NCBI GenBank assembly: GCA_018970145.1
Contig: JAGWWY010000002.1
Span: 390,019 to 454,018 of the forward strand
Length of the DNA stretch: 64,000 bases
Direction of reading: 5' to 3'
Source: Gammaproteobacteria bacterium
GTDB lineage: Bacteria > Pseudomonadota > Gammaproteobacteria > Steroidobacterales > Steroidobacteraceae
Shown here: positions 20,644-29,512 of the stretch, one piece after another
How positions within the stretch are numbered: the first letter of the stretch is position 1
Layout: the number at the start of each line of letters is the position of its first letter
Position numbers and translations under genes: made by a program
Notes under the pieces: generated by a model
What the model was told of the DNA's origin: nothing
The model's input: the letters and a program-made list of their open reading frames with translations, nothing else
Databases searched by the model: none

Positions 20644-22380
20644 TTACTTGCGCTTTGGCATGTAAAGATCGGTCAAGGTTCCTTCGAAGGCCTCTGCTGC
20701 CATCGCCACCGACTCCGACACCGTCGGATGTGGATGGATGGTGAGTCCCACATCAGCCGCATCCGCGCCGAGTTCGACGGCCAACGCGACTTCGGCGATG
20801 AGTTCGCCGGCACTCGGACCCACGATGCCGCCACCGATGACGCGATGCGTCTGCGGATCGAACAGCAATTTGGTAAGACCCTCGTCGCGACCCTGGGCGA
20901 GTGAGCGACCACTCGCTGCCCACGGGAACACGCCCTTCTCGTAAGGGATGCCCTTGGCTTTCGCCTCGGTCTCGGTCACCCCGACCCAGGCGATCTCGGG
21001 GTCGGTGTAAGCGACCGACGGGATCACCCGCGCCTCGAAGGCGCGCTTTTCACCCGCAACGACTTCGGCTGCGACCTTACCCTCGTGCGTCGCCTTGTGA
21101 GCGAGCATGGGCTGACCCACGATGTCACCGATGGCAAAAATATGCGAGACATTGGTACGCATCTGCTTATCGACCGCGATGAATCCCCGTTCGTCCACGT
21201 GCACGCCCGCGGCATCCGCACCAATCAGCAGACCGTTCGGCTTTCGACCCACCGCGACAAGCACGCGATCAAACAATTGCGGCTCGGGTGCCGAGTCACC
21301 CTCGAAGGTGACCTTCAAGCCGGCCGCTTCGGCCTCGACCGCCTTGACCTTCACACCAAGCAGGATGTGCTCGTAACGCTTGCGCAGTCGCTTCTCCAGC
21401 GGCTTGACGAGATCGGCATCGGCACCCGGCATCAGTTGTTTGAGCCATTCGACGACACTGACCTTCACGCCGAGAGCATCGTACACACAGCCCATCTCGA
21501 GCCCGATGATGCCACCGCCGATCACGAGCATGCGCTTTGGAAGATCCTGCAACTCGAGCGCCCCGGTCGAATCGATCACGCGCGGGTCGTTCGGTACAAA
21601 GGGGAGTTTCACCGGTTCCGAGCCGGCCGCAATGATGCACTGGTCGAAGCTCAAAGTGCTCTTGGCGCCGTCGTCCGCGGTCACTTCGAGAATTCGCGGA
21701 CCTAAGAACCGCGCCTGACCGCGCATCACATCGACTTTGCGCTGCTTGGCCAGCATCGTGAGGCCGTTGGTCAATTTACCGACGACCGCGTTCTTCCAGC
21801 TGCGGAGCTTATCGAGATCGATGCTGGGCTTACCAAAGACGATGCCATGATCGGCCATCGATGCCGCCTCATCGACTACCTTGGCCGCATGCAGCAGCGC
21901 CTTCGATGGAATACAACCGACATTGAGACAAACGCCACCGAGCGTAGGCCAGCGTTCAATCAGCATCACCTGTAAGCCGAGATCCGCTGCGCGAAACGCA
22001 GCCGTGTAACCGCCCGGGCCGGCGCCGAGCACGACCACGGGCGAGTGGCGATCGGCTCGCGGAGCCGGTCCCTGCGGGGCAGCGGGGGCTGTCGTCGTGG
22101 CAGCCGGCTTCACAGCGGGAGCCGCCGGTTGACTCGCTTCAGCCTCGACGCGAATCCGCGCGACCAGATGCCCTTTCGACACCTTTTGACCACGCGCCAC
22201 CAGAATCGCCTCGACGGTACCGGCTACAGGCGATGGGACGTCCATCGAAGCCTTGTCGGTCTCGAGCGTCAACAGGGGCGAGTCGATCTCGATCACCTCA
22301 CCCACTTTGACAAGTATTTCGATGACCGGTACCTCGGCAAAATTACCAAGGTCAGGGACAGTGATTTCTTTGATGCTCAT
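20644..22380 (-). CDS. lpdA: Dihydrolipoyl dehydrogenase (pyruvate dehydrogenase E3) with N-terminal lipoyl domain
   Basis: E3 subunit of the pyruvate dehydrogenase complex, re-oxidising dihydrolipoyl groups with FAD and NAD+. The 578-residue protein starts with a lipoyl domain (residues 1 to about 78, lipoyl-lysine in LETDKASMDVPS). An Ala/Pro-rich linker follows, then the flavoprotein part with the redox disulfide in GGVCLNVGCIPS and the C-terminal HPHPTVSE active-site His-Glu region. Lipoyl-E3 fusions are known in Neisseria, Ralstonia and xanthomonads. The ATG at 22380 gives the family N-terminus and is 7 bp after aceF. Confidence 0.96.
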   Translation of the reverse strand: MSIKEITVPDLGNFAEVPVIEILVKVGEVIEIDSPLLTLETDKASMDVPSPVAGTVEAILVARGQKVSKGHLVARIRVEAEASQPAAPAVKPAATTTAPAAPQGPAPRADRHSPVVVLGAGPGGYTAAFRAADLGLQVMLIERWPTLGGVCLNVGCIPSKALLHAAKVVDEAASMADHGIVFGKPSIDLDKLRSWKNAVVGKLTNGLTMLAKQRKVDVMRGQARFLGPRILEVTADDGAKSTLSFDQCIIAAGSEPVKLPFVPNDPRVIDSTGALELQDLPKRMLVIGGGIIGLEMGCVYDALGVKVSVVEWLKQLMPGADADLVKPLEKRLRKRYEHILLGVKVKAVEAEAAGLKVTFEGDSAPEPQLFDRVLVAVGRKPNGLLIGADAAGVHVDERGFIAVDKQMRTNVSHIFAIGDIVGQPMLAHKATHEGKVAAEVVAGEKRAFEARVIPSVAYTDPEIAWVGVTETEAKAKGIPYEKGVFPWAASGRSLAQGRDEGLTKLLFDPQTHRVIGGGIVGPSAGELIAEVALAVELGADAADVGLTIHPHPTVSESVAMAAEAFEGTLTDLYMPKRK

Positions 22381-22387
22381 AACGACC

Positions 22388-23710
22388 TCAGACGCGCGCC
22401 GCGCCGAGCAACTCAGCGGGCTTGGCGAGGCAAGCGGCGAGCCACGTCGTGAAGCGCACGCCCTCCGCGCCATCGATCACTCGATGGTCGTACGACAGGG
22501 ACAACGGCAAAGTCAGCCGCGGCACGAAGCTGGATTCTCGCCACACGGGTTTCATCGCCGACTTCGACACCCCGAGAATCGCGACTTCCGGTGCATTGAT
22601 AATCGGCGTGAAGGCCGTACCGCCAATCCCGCCGAGACTCGATACGGTGAAACAACCACCCTGCATGTCGCTACCCGGCAACTTGCCGGCTCGCGCCTTC
22701 TCGGACAACTGCGCCAGATCGCGCGCGATCGCAAAGATGTCCTTCTGATCAGCATCACGGATCACGGGCACCAGCAAGCCATTTGGCGTATCGGCTGCGA
22801 AACCGAGGTGACAGTATTTCTTCTGAACGAGGTTTTGCCCCGACTCGTCCAACGAGGAAGCAAAGTTCGGGAATTGCAACAAGGCGCGCGCGCATGCAGC
22901 AATAATGAACGCGAGCGGAGTGAGTTTGACGCCCTCTGCCGCTGAACGATCCTTCAAAGATTGGCGCAAGGCATCGAGCTCGGTGATATCCGCCTCGTCG
23001 AATTGGGTGACGTGCGGCAGATTGATCCACGAAGCGTGCAGCCGCGGACCCGAAATCTTGCGCACACGACCGAGTGGCTGCACCTCGATCGGTCCAAAAG
23101 CCGCAAAGTCGACGACCGGAACCTTCGGCAGCGCCGGCGCCGCGGGTGCGAGCCCGCCTTGCAGGGCGCGCTTGACCCAGGCCTTCACATCCTCGTGACT
23201 GATTCGGCCCTTCGGTCCCGACCCTGCGACACGGGCGAGATCGACACCGAGTTCGCGCGCGAGCTTGCGAACCGACGGGCCCGCGTGAGCCGTACCGAAA
23301 GACGGGGCATCGAGAGAAACGCCGAGCGACATCGCCACCGCAGCGGACGCGGCACTCACCGAGGCTGCGCCCACAGGAGTCGCCGCTTGAGCGGATGGCG
23401 TCGCAACGGCCGCGGGTATAGGCACCACCAGCGGCGCTGCTACAGGCGCCGCTGCCGCAGCCTGAGTCGGCAACTCGCCCTCCACGATGGCGACCAGATC
23501 ACCGCCGTTGACGCTGCCACCCCGGGCGATGTGTAGCGATAGCACTTTGCCACTGACCGTCGAGGGCACATCCATGGTGGCCTTCTCGGTTTCAAGCGTT
23601 GCGATCGAGGCATCGATCTCGATTTGATCGCCTGGCTTGACCAGCAACTCGATGACTGCGACGTCCTTGAACGTTCCGAGATCCGGAACACGCACTTCAA
23701 TGCTTGCCAT
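22388..23710 (-). CDS. aceF: Dihydrolipoyllysine acetyltransferase (pyruvate dehydrogenase E2)
   Basis: E2 core of pyruvate dehydrogenase, moving acetyl groups from lipoyl arms to CoA. The 440-residue protein has one lipoyl domain at residues 1-75 (lipoyl-lysine in LETEKATMDVPS), an Ala/Pro-rich linker, a peripheral subunit-binding domain (VRKLARELGVDLARVAGSGP), and the catalytic domain ending with the DHRVIDG active-site motif. E. coli E2 has three lipoyl domains; here there is one, plus the one on E3. It lies between aceE (11 bp) and lpdA (7 bp). Confidence 0.97.
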   Translation of the reverse strand: MASIEVRVPDLGTFKDVAVIELLVKPGDQIEIDASIATLETEKATMDVPSTVSGKVLSLHIARGGSVNGGDLVAIVEGELPTQAAAAAPVAAPLVVPIPAAVATPSAQAATPVGAASVSAASAAVAMSLGVSLDAPSFGTAHAGPSVRKLARELGVDLARVAGSGPKGRISHEDVKAWVKRALQGGLAPAAPALPKVPVVDFAAFGPIEVQPLGRVRKISGPRLHASWINLPHVTQFDEADITELDALRQSLKDRSAAEGVKLTPLAFIIAACARALLQFPNFASSLDESGQNLVQKKYCHLGFAADTPNGLLVPVIRDADQKDIFAIARDLAQLSEKARAGKLPGSDMQGGCFTVSSLGGIGGTAFTPIINAPEVAILGVSKSAMKPVWRESSFVPRLTLPLSLSYDHRVIDGAEGVRFTTWLAACLAKPAELLGAARV

Positions 23711-23721
23711 GGTTGCTTCCG

Positions 23722-26400
23722 TCAGCTGTTGAGCGGGTTGGGCTTGTTGACATCGATACCGAGTGCATTAATCGCCTCGGCGAGCAGCGAACGCGGCACC
23801 ACGCCCTCGTCAGCCAAGGCTCGCAACGTGGCGAGCACGATGAATCGGCGATCGACCTCGAAGTGTGCACGCAAGGCCTCGCGGCCGTCGGATCGACCGT
23901 AGCCATCAGTGCCGAGCACGACGTAACGACCCGGCACCCATTGACGGATTTGCTCCGGCACGTTGCGCACGTAGTCGCTGGCGGCCACAAAGGGACCAGC
24001 GCAGTGCTGCAGGACCTCGGCGACGTAGGGCACACGAGCAGCTTCGGTCGGGTGCAGCAGATTCCATCGATCACAATCGAGTGCGTCACGACGCAGCTCA
24101 CTGAAGCTCGGCGCCGCGAGCACTTCACAATGCACATCGTAATCTTTGGCGAGCATTTCAGCGGCGGCAATGACCTCTCGCAGGATCGTACCCGCGCCTA
24201 GCAGAGTCGCATTTCGCGCACTTGTCGCACTCGCTGCGTGCCTCGAGAGCGGGTAGAGACCCTTGAGGATGCCCTGCTCCACGCCGGCCGGCATCGCCGG
24301 CATGGGGTAGTTCTCGTTCATCACGGTGATGTAGTAGAAAATGTTCTCGCCCTCGGCATACATGCGACGCAGACCATCTTGCATGATGACGGCGAGTTCA
24401 TAGCCGAAGGTCGGATCGTACGACCGGCAGTTCGGCACCATGGTCGCGAGCAACTGGCTGTGACCATCTTGGTGCTGCAAGCCTTCACCCGCCAGCGTCG
24501 TGCGGCCGGCCGTTGCGCCGAGCAGGAAACCACGCGCCTGCATGTCACCCGCCGCCCAGATGAAATCACCCACGCGTTGAAAACCGAACATCGAGTAAAA
24601 GATGTAGAACGGCACCATGCTGATGGCATTGTTGGCATACGAGGTTCCCGCAGCCATCCAAGAGCACATGGCACCGGCTTCGTTGATACCCTCTTCGAGG
24701 ATCTGCCCCTTCTTGTCCTCTCGATAAGACATGAGCTGATCGGCGTCTTGCGGCGTGTAGAGTTGTCCCATCGAAGAGTAAATTCCGACCTGACGGAACA
24801 GACCCTCCATGCCGAAGGTACGCGCCTCATCGGGCACGATCGGCACGATATGCTTGCCGATGCCTTTGTCCTTCAGCAGCGCAGTCAAGATACGCACGAA
24901 CGCCATCGTGGTGGAAATCTCGCGCCCCTCGCTTCCCTCGAGCAAGGGCTTGAAAAGATCGAGCGACGGCACCGGCAAGGGACTCCCCATGCGGCGACGC
25001 GCCGGCAGATAACCACCAAGACCCTTGCGCTTGCCGCGCAGATAGCGCAACTCCTCGCCCTGTTCATCGGGTCGGCGGAACGGCAGGCGCGATACCTCTT
25101 CGTCCGATACCGGAATGTTGAACCGGTCGCGGAAGCCGCGCAGATCCTCATCCGAGAGCTTTTTCTGCTGGTGGGCAACCATCTGGCCCTCGCCGGACTT
25201 GCCCATACCGAACCCCTTGACGGTCTTGGCGAGGATGACCGTCGGTTGCCCGCGATGCGTTGCTGCCGCCGCATACGCTGCGTAAACCTTGCGCGGATCG
25301 TGACCACCCCGGTTCAAACGCCAGATTTCCTCGTCCGACATATTGGCCACCATGGCCTTCAACTCGGGATACTTGCCAAAGAAATTCTCGCGCGTATACG
25401 CACCGCCCTTGGCCTTGAAGTTCTGATACTCGCCGTCGACACACTCTTCCATGACTCGGCGCAGCAGGCCTTGCGAGTCCTTCGCCAAAAGTGGATCCCA
25501 ACGCGAACCCCACAATACTTTGACGACGTTCCAACCTGCACCGAGGAACGCCGCCTCGAGCTCTTGGATGATCTTGCCGTTACCACGCACCGGTCCGTCG
25601 AGCCGTTGCAAATTACAGTTGATCACGAAGACGAGGTTATCGAGCTTCTCGCGCACGGGCATCGTGAGCGCGCCCATCGACTCGGGCTCGTCCATCTCAC
25701 CATCACCGAGGAAAGCCCAGATTTTGCGATCACTCGGCGCGATGAGACCACGGTGCTCGAGATAGCGTTGAAACCTTGCCTGGAAGATCGCCTGCATCGG
25801 ACCCAAGCCCATCGAGACGGTCGGAAACTGCCAGAAGTCCGGCATCAACCATGGATGGGGATAGGAGGATAAGCCGTTACCCGCCACCTCCTGCCGGAAA
25901 TGACGCAACTGATCCTCGGTCAATCGGCCTTCGAGAAACGCGCGAGCGTAGATGCCGGGGGAAGCGTGACCCTGAATGAAGATCATGTCGCCGGGATGGT
26001 TGGCGGTTGGCGCGCGCCAGAAGTGGTTGAAACCGACCTCGTATAGCGTCGCTGCCGACGCGTACGTCGAGATGTGCCCGCCGTACTCGGACGAAATACG
26101 GTTGGCCTGAACCACCATCGCCATGGCGTTCCAGCGAATGTAGGCCTCGATCCGCCGCTCCATCTCGCGATCGCCGGGATACTCCGGCTGCTGCCCGGTC
26201 GGGATGGTGTTGAGGTACGCCGTGTTCGGCTTGAACGGCAGGTACGCACCCGAGCGACGCGTATGGTCGATCAGTTGTTCGAGCAGATAGTGTGCGCGCT
26301 CCGGTCCGTAGGCCTTGAGCACCGAATCGATCGATTCCAGCCACTCGCGAGTCTCGGCCGGGTCGACATCCTGGATGGGGGCCAGCGGCGTGGGGGTCAT
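23722..26400 (-). CDS. aceE: Pyruvate dehydrogenase E1 component (homodimeric type)
   Basis: Thiamine-diphosphate-dependent decarboxylase of the pyruvate dehydrogenase complex. The 892-residue length is typical of the homodimeric gammaproteobacterial E1. The ThDP-binding motif begins GDGEMDEPES and closes at NCNLQRLDGPV. It heads the leftward operon aceE-aceF-lpdA. It is divergent from pyrC across an 88-bp gap that should hold both promoters. A 544-codon open frame on the opposite strand inside this gene is a GC-composition shadow. Confidence 0.97.
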   Translation of the reverse strand: MTPTPLAPIQDVDPAETREWLESIDSVLKAYGPERAHYLLEQLIDHTRRSGAYLPFKPNTAYLNTIPTGQQPEYPGDREMERRIEAYIRWNAMAMVVQANRISSEYGGHISTYASAATLYEVGFNHFWRAPTANHPGDMIFIQGHASPGIYARAFLEGRLTEDQLRHFRQEVAGNGLSSYPHPWLMPDFWQFPTVSMGLGPMQAIFQARFQRYLEHRGLIAPSDRKIWAFLGDGEMDEPESMGALTMPVREKLDNLVFVINCNLQRLDGPVRGNGKIIQELEAAFLGAGWNVVKVLWGSRWDPLLAKDSQGLLRRVMEECVDGEYQNFKAKGGAYTRENFFGKYPELKAMVANMSDEEIWRLNRGGHDPRKVYAAYAAAATHRGQPTVILAKTVKGFGMGKSGEGQMVAHQQKKLSDEDLRGFRDRFNIPVSDEEVSRLPFRRPDEQGEELRYLRGKRKGLGGYLPARRRMGSPLPVPSLDLFKPLLEGSEGREISTTMAFVRILTALLKDKGIGKHIVPIVPDEARTFGMEGLFRQVGIYSSMGQLYTPQDADQLMSYREDKKGQILEEGINEAGAMCSWMAAGTSYANNAISMVPFYIFYSMFGFQRVGDFIWAAGDMQARGFLLGATAGRTTLAGEGLQHQDGHSQLLATMVPNCRSYDPTFGYELAVIMQDGLRRMYAEGENIFYYITVMNENYPMPAMPAGVEQGILKGLYPLSRHAASATSARNATLLGAGTILREVIAAAEMLAKDYDVHCEVLAAPSFSELRRDALDCDRWNLLHPTEAARVPYVAEVLQHCAGPFVAASDYVRNVPEQIRQWVPGRYVVLGTDGYGRSDGREALRAHFEVDRRFIVLATLRALADEGVVPRSLLAEAINALGIDVNKPNPLNS

Positions 26401-26488
26401 TCGCTCATCCTGCTTGTGAAAATGGCTATGTTAACTTTTCCGGAGCGCCGAGTGTAGGCGAGTCGCTGTGTTAGCATCCGGCGCCTCC

Positions 26489-27529
26489 ATGAGCGATACC
26501 CTCACCCTGCGCCGACCCGACGACTGGCACGTGCACTTGCGCGATGGCGCCGCCCTAGCGGCGGTCTTACCGCACACCGCGCGGCAATTCGCCCGTGCGA
26601 TCGTCATGCCCAATCTGAAACCACCGGTCACCACGACAGCATTAGCACTCGCCTACCGAGATCGTATCCGGGCGGCACGCCCCGAGGGCTCTGATTTTGA
26701 GCCGTTGATGACGCTCTACCTGACAGACAACACCGCCGCTACCGAACTGGAGATCGCGAGTCGAACCGAGTCGATCGTAGGGTGCAAATTGTATCCCTCA
26801 GGCGCGACAACGAATTCCGATTCGGGGGTGACGGACGTGCGTCGGCTGGATGAGGCTCTAGCCGCCATGGCGCAGTTCGGACTCGTCCTGCAGGTGCACG
26901 GTGAAGTCACGGCCGACTCGGTGGATGTGTTCGAGCGCGAACGTCGTTTCATCGATGAGATCTTGGCGCCGCTCGTCGAGCGATATCCGACGCTAAAGGT
27001 GGTCTTCGAACACATCACGACGGCCGCCGCCGTCGATTTCGTCAGTCGTGCGCGAGCCGGCGTCGGCGCTACGATCACTCCACAACACCTGCTCTACAAC
27101 CGCAACGAAATGTTCCGCGGCGGCATCCGCCCGCACTTCTACTGTCTGCCGATCCTCAAGACCGAGTCCGATCGCGAGGCACTCATCGCTGCCGCGACCG
27201 GCGACAACCCGCGCTTTTTCTTGGGCACCGACAGTGCGCCACATGCGCGTCACACCAAAGAAAATGCCTGCGGCTGCGCAGGAATGTATTCCGCTCATGC
27301 AGCGCTCGAACTCTACGCGGAGATTTTCGATTCTCGGGCCGCGCTGAGTCGCTTCGAGGCGTTCGCGTCCGAGCGGGGACCGGATTTCTACGGACTGCCG
27401 CGCAATGAGACTCGAATCGAAATGCGTCGCGTGGAGTGGCAGGTGCCAGCCGAATACAACTTTGGTAGCGATGTCGTCGTACCGATACGCGCCGGAGAAA
27501 AGTTGCGCTGGATCATGGTGCGCGCATGA
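26489..27529 (+). CDS. pyrC: Dihydroorotase (class II)
   Basis: Zinc enzyme that cyclises N-carbamoyl-aspartate to dihydroorotate in pyrimidine synthesis. The protein has 346 residues, as in E. coli PyrC. The metal-binding HVHLRDG motif lies near the N-terminus, the carboxylated lysine is in the [13 protein letters not shown] segment, and the later FLGTDSAPH and KENACGCAG motifs are typical. The ATG at 26489 was chosen over an in-frame TTG/GTG region upstream because it gives the standard N-terminus. The stop overlaps the rnt ATG. Confidence 0.96.
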   Translation: MSDTLTLRRPDDWHVHLRDGAALAAVLPHTARQFARAIVMPNLKPPVTTTALALAYRDRIRAARPEGSDFEPLMTLYLTDNTAATELEIASRTESIVGCKLYPSGATTNSDSGVTDVRRLDEALAAMAQFGLVLQVHGEVTADSVDVFERERRFIDEILAPLVERYPTLKVVFEHITTAAAVDFVSRARAGVGATITPQHLLYNRNEMFRGGIRPHFYCLPILKTESDREALIAAATGDNPRFFLGTDSAPHARHTKENACGCAGMYSAHAALELYAEIFDSRAALSRFEAFASERGPDFYGLPRNETRIEMRRVEWQVPAEYNFGSDVVVPIRAGEKLRWIMVRA

Positions 27530-28221
27530 GCCTGCTCGCGCGACGTTTCCGGGGGTTTCTACCGGTCGTCGTCGATGTCGAAACCGGTGGTCTCAACTGC
27601 GCCACCGACGCACTGCTCGAGATCGCTGCCGTGCTAATTGACGTAGCAGCCGACGGCACGTTGCTGCGCGGTGCAACCCACAGCTATCACGTGAAACCCT
27701 TCGCGGGCGCCAACATCGAGGCCGCCTCGCTCGCCGTCACCGGCATAGACCCGTTTCATCCGCTGCGCCCCGCCCTCGATGAAAAAGAGGCCTTGACCCG
27801 CATCTTCAAGGAAGTGCGCGATGCGGTAAAACTGCATGGCTGCAAGCGCGCCATCTTGGTCGGACACAACGCCTCGTTTGATCTCGGCTTTCTGAACGCC
27901 GCCGTTGCGAGAACGGATATCAAGCGCAATCCCTTCCACCCGTTCTCGAGTTTCGACACAGTCACCTTGGCGGGCGCCGCGCTCGGACAAACGGTGCTGG
28001 CCAAAGCCACGCTCGCCTGCGGACTCGATTGGGATTCCTCCGCGGCCCACGCCGCGGCGTACGATGCCGAGCGCACGGCCGATCTGTTTTGCCGGGTGTG
28101 TAATTTCTGCCAGCCGAGTTATCTCGCCGCCGAGAAACGCGCGCGTGAACTCGGTTGGCACGATGACAACAGCGGCAACGGAGGACCGAACTCGCCGGTT
28201 GCGGACGAGTCGAGCCCCTAA
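27526..28221 (+). CDS. rnt: Ribonuclease T
   Basis: DEDD-family 3'-5' exoribonuclease that trims the CCA ends of tRNA and matures other stable RNAs. The protein has 231 residues. The first Exo motif is [10 protein letters not shown], the second is in [12 protein letters not shown], and the third, [14 protein letters not shown], carries the catalytic His and Asp. The ATG overlaps the pyrC stop (ATGA). It converges with grxD, with 17 bp between the stops. Confidence 0.95.
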   Translation: MSLLARRFRGFLPVVVDVETGGLNCATDALLEIAAVLIDVAADGTLLRGATHSYHVKPFAGANIEAASLAVTGIDPFHPLRPALDEKEALTRIFKEVRDAVKLHGCKRAILVGHNASFDLGFLNAAVARTDIKRNPFHPFSSFDTVTLAGAALGQTVLAKATLACGLDWDSSAAHAAAYDAERTADLFCRVCNFCQPSYLAAEKRARELGWHDDNSGNGGPNSPVADESSP

Positions 28222-28238
28222 GATCGACTGTGTGGCGA

Positions 28239-28559
28239 TTAAGCCGTTGCGCCGGCTTCCGAGAGCACCTTCTGCAACTCACCGCTGTGGTACATCTCGA
28301 GAGCGATATCGCAACCGCCGAGCAATTCCCCTTTGACGTACAACTGTGGATAGGTCGGCCAGTTCGAATATCGCTTCAGAGCCTCGCGCAGCTCCGGGTC
28401 TTCGAAAATATTGACGTGCTGAAACTTCGCACCGCAGGCGCGTAATGCACCGACGGTCTGCGCAGAGAAGCCGCACTGCGGAAAATCGGGTGTGCCTTTC
28501 ATGAAGAGCACCACCGGAGCAGCCGCGAGCTGCGCTTTGATTCGTTCGGTCACATCCAT
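28239..28559 (-). CDS. grxD: Monothiol glutaredoxin, Grx4 family
   Basis: Monothiol glutaredoxin that binds and transfers 2Fe-2S clusters, often with a BolA partner. The protein has about 106 residues, with the CGFS active site in GTPDFPQCGFSAQ, and the conserved WPTYPQLYVKGELLGGCDI glutathione-binding part. The ATG at 28559 has an AAGGGGG site about 10 bases upstream; an ATG three codons earlier (28568) overlaps the DUF1289 stop (ATGA) and is an alternative. The two genes are surely coupled. Confidence 0.95.
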   Translation of the reverse strand: MDVTERIKAQLAAAPVVLFMKGTPDFPQCGFSAQTVGALRACGAKFQHVNIFEDPELREALKRYSNWPTYPQLYVKGELLGGCDIALEMYHSGELQKVLSEAGATA

Positions 28560-28564
28560 CGTTG

Positions 28565-28783
28565 TCATTCCCCCTTGCGAGATCGGACAGGCAGCCCGCG
28601 CGCCTCCCGACGAAGTTCCAACTCCCGCAGCAGCGACCATTGCTCCTGCGGACTCAATTTGATCCAACCGGCGATTTCGTCGCGCGTGCGCAAACAGCCC
28701 GCACAGTGGCCCGAAGGATCGAGTGCACAAATGCTGATGCAGGGCGACAACGGTCGCTTGGAAATCGAATTCTCGGTCATCAT
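28565..28783 (-). CDS. DUF1289 family small cysteine protein
   Basis: Protein of 72 residues with the DUF1289 signature: the cysteine pattern PCISICALDPSGHCAGC followed by RTRDEIAGW and a helical segment rich in charged residues. The four cysteines may bind a metal or Fe-S cluster, but this is not shown; the family function is unknown. It overlaps or abuts grxD, which hints at a link to Fe-S or redox biology. A second ATG one codon later is an equally good start. Confidence 0.85.
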   Translation of the reverse strand: MMTENSISKRPLSPCISICALDPSGHCAGCLRTRDEIAGWIKLSPQEQWSLLRELELRREARGLPVRSRKGE

Positions 28784-28917
28784 GGTCGTCGACCCGTCCT
28801 TAGGTCCGCTGACGCGAGCTCACCACCCGCGTATCGCGTTGAATTATGGGGTGTCGTCGCCTATTCTTCAAAGCCGTTTTTGTCTGCCTGTCTGCAATCT
28901 GCCGGAGAACTCGAATC

Positions 28918-29505
28918 ATGAAAAACCCTCTCGATAGCGTCGGCGCCACAGTCTCCTTGGGTGTGGTGTTTGCGATCATCGTCATGGCGCTGCCGCAAAC
29001 CCCCGACGTCGGCGGCTTCAACCACTTAGGTCTCGGTCGCTGGGCGCACATCGTGACCGGCATCTTCTGGATCGGGCTGCTGTACTACTTCAACGTAGCG
29101 CAGATCCCGGCTCTCGCGGCGGCCAATGCCGACACGGGTGGTCCGGGCGGTGCCGGCATCATCAAGTACGTCGCACCCCGCGCGCTGCTGTGGTTCCGCT
29201 GGATGGCGCTCGCCACCTGGATCACCGGTGGCTGGCTGCTCGGTGGAAACCTCCTGAATGCCTTTACGCTGCAAGAGGGTCATGTCGTGATCGGTATCGG
29301 CGCGTGGCTCGGTACGATCATGCTGTTCAACGTTTGGGTTTTGATTTGGCCGAACCAAAAGAAAGTGATCGGCGTAGTCGAGGCGACCGCGGAAGAAAAG
29401 GCGAAGGCTCGGCGCGTTGCGTCGCTGACCTCGCGCGTCAACTTCTTGTTGTCATTCCCGATGCTGCTGTGCATGGGCGGCCACTCGCACGGCCTGCCGT
29501 TCTAA
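28918..29505 (+). CDS. PuuD-like urate oxidase N-terminal-domain membrane protein
   Basis: Membrane protein of 195 residues with about four to five hydrophobic helices and conserved small motifs (GRWAHIVTGIFWIGLLYYFN, WFRWMALATWITGG, FNVWVLIWPNQKKV). This pattern resembles the urate oxidase N-terminal (DUF989) membrane domain found in PuuD. In PuuD this part is fused to a cytochrome c domain; no haem motif (CxxCH) is present here. It could be a haem-binding membrane module with another role. The ATG at 28918 follows a gap from DUF1289; it converges with the arnT-like gene 7 bp downstream. Confidence 0.7.
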   Translation: MKNPLDSVGATVSLGVVFAIIVMALPQTPDVGGFNHLGLGRWAHIVTGIFWIGLLYYFNVAQIPALAAANADTGGPGGAGIIKYVAPRALLWFRWMALATWITGGWLLGGNLLNAFTLQEGHVVIGIGAWLGTIMLFNVWVLIWPNQKKVIGVVEATAEEKAKARRVASLTSRVNFLLSFPMLLCMGGHSHGLPF

Positions 29506-29512
29506 GCAACGG

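Noticed and set aside
24238..25872. 544-codon open frame on the + strand inside aceE
   Set aside because: It lies fully antisense to a clear, conserved aceE and shows Arg/His/Leu-rich composition typical of GC-rich shadow frames, with no recognisable domain.
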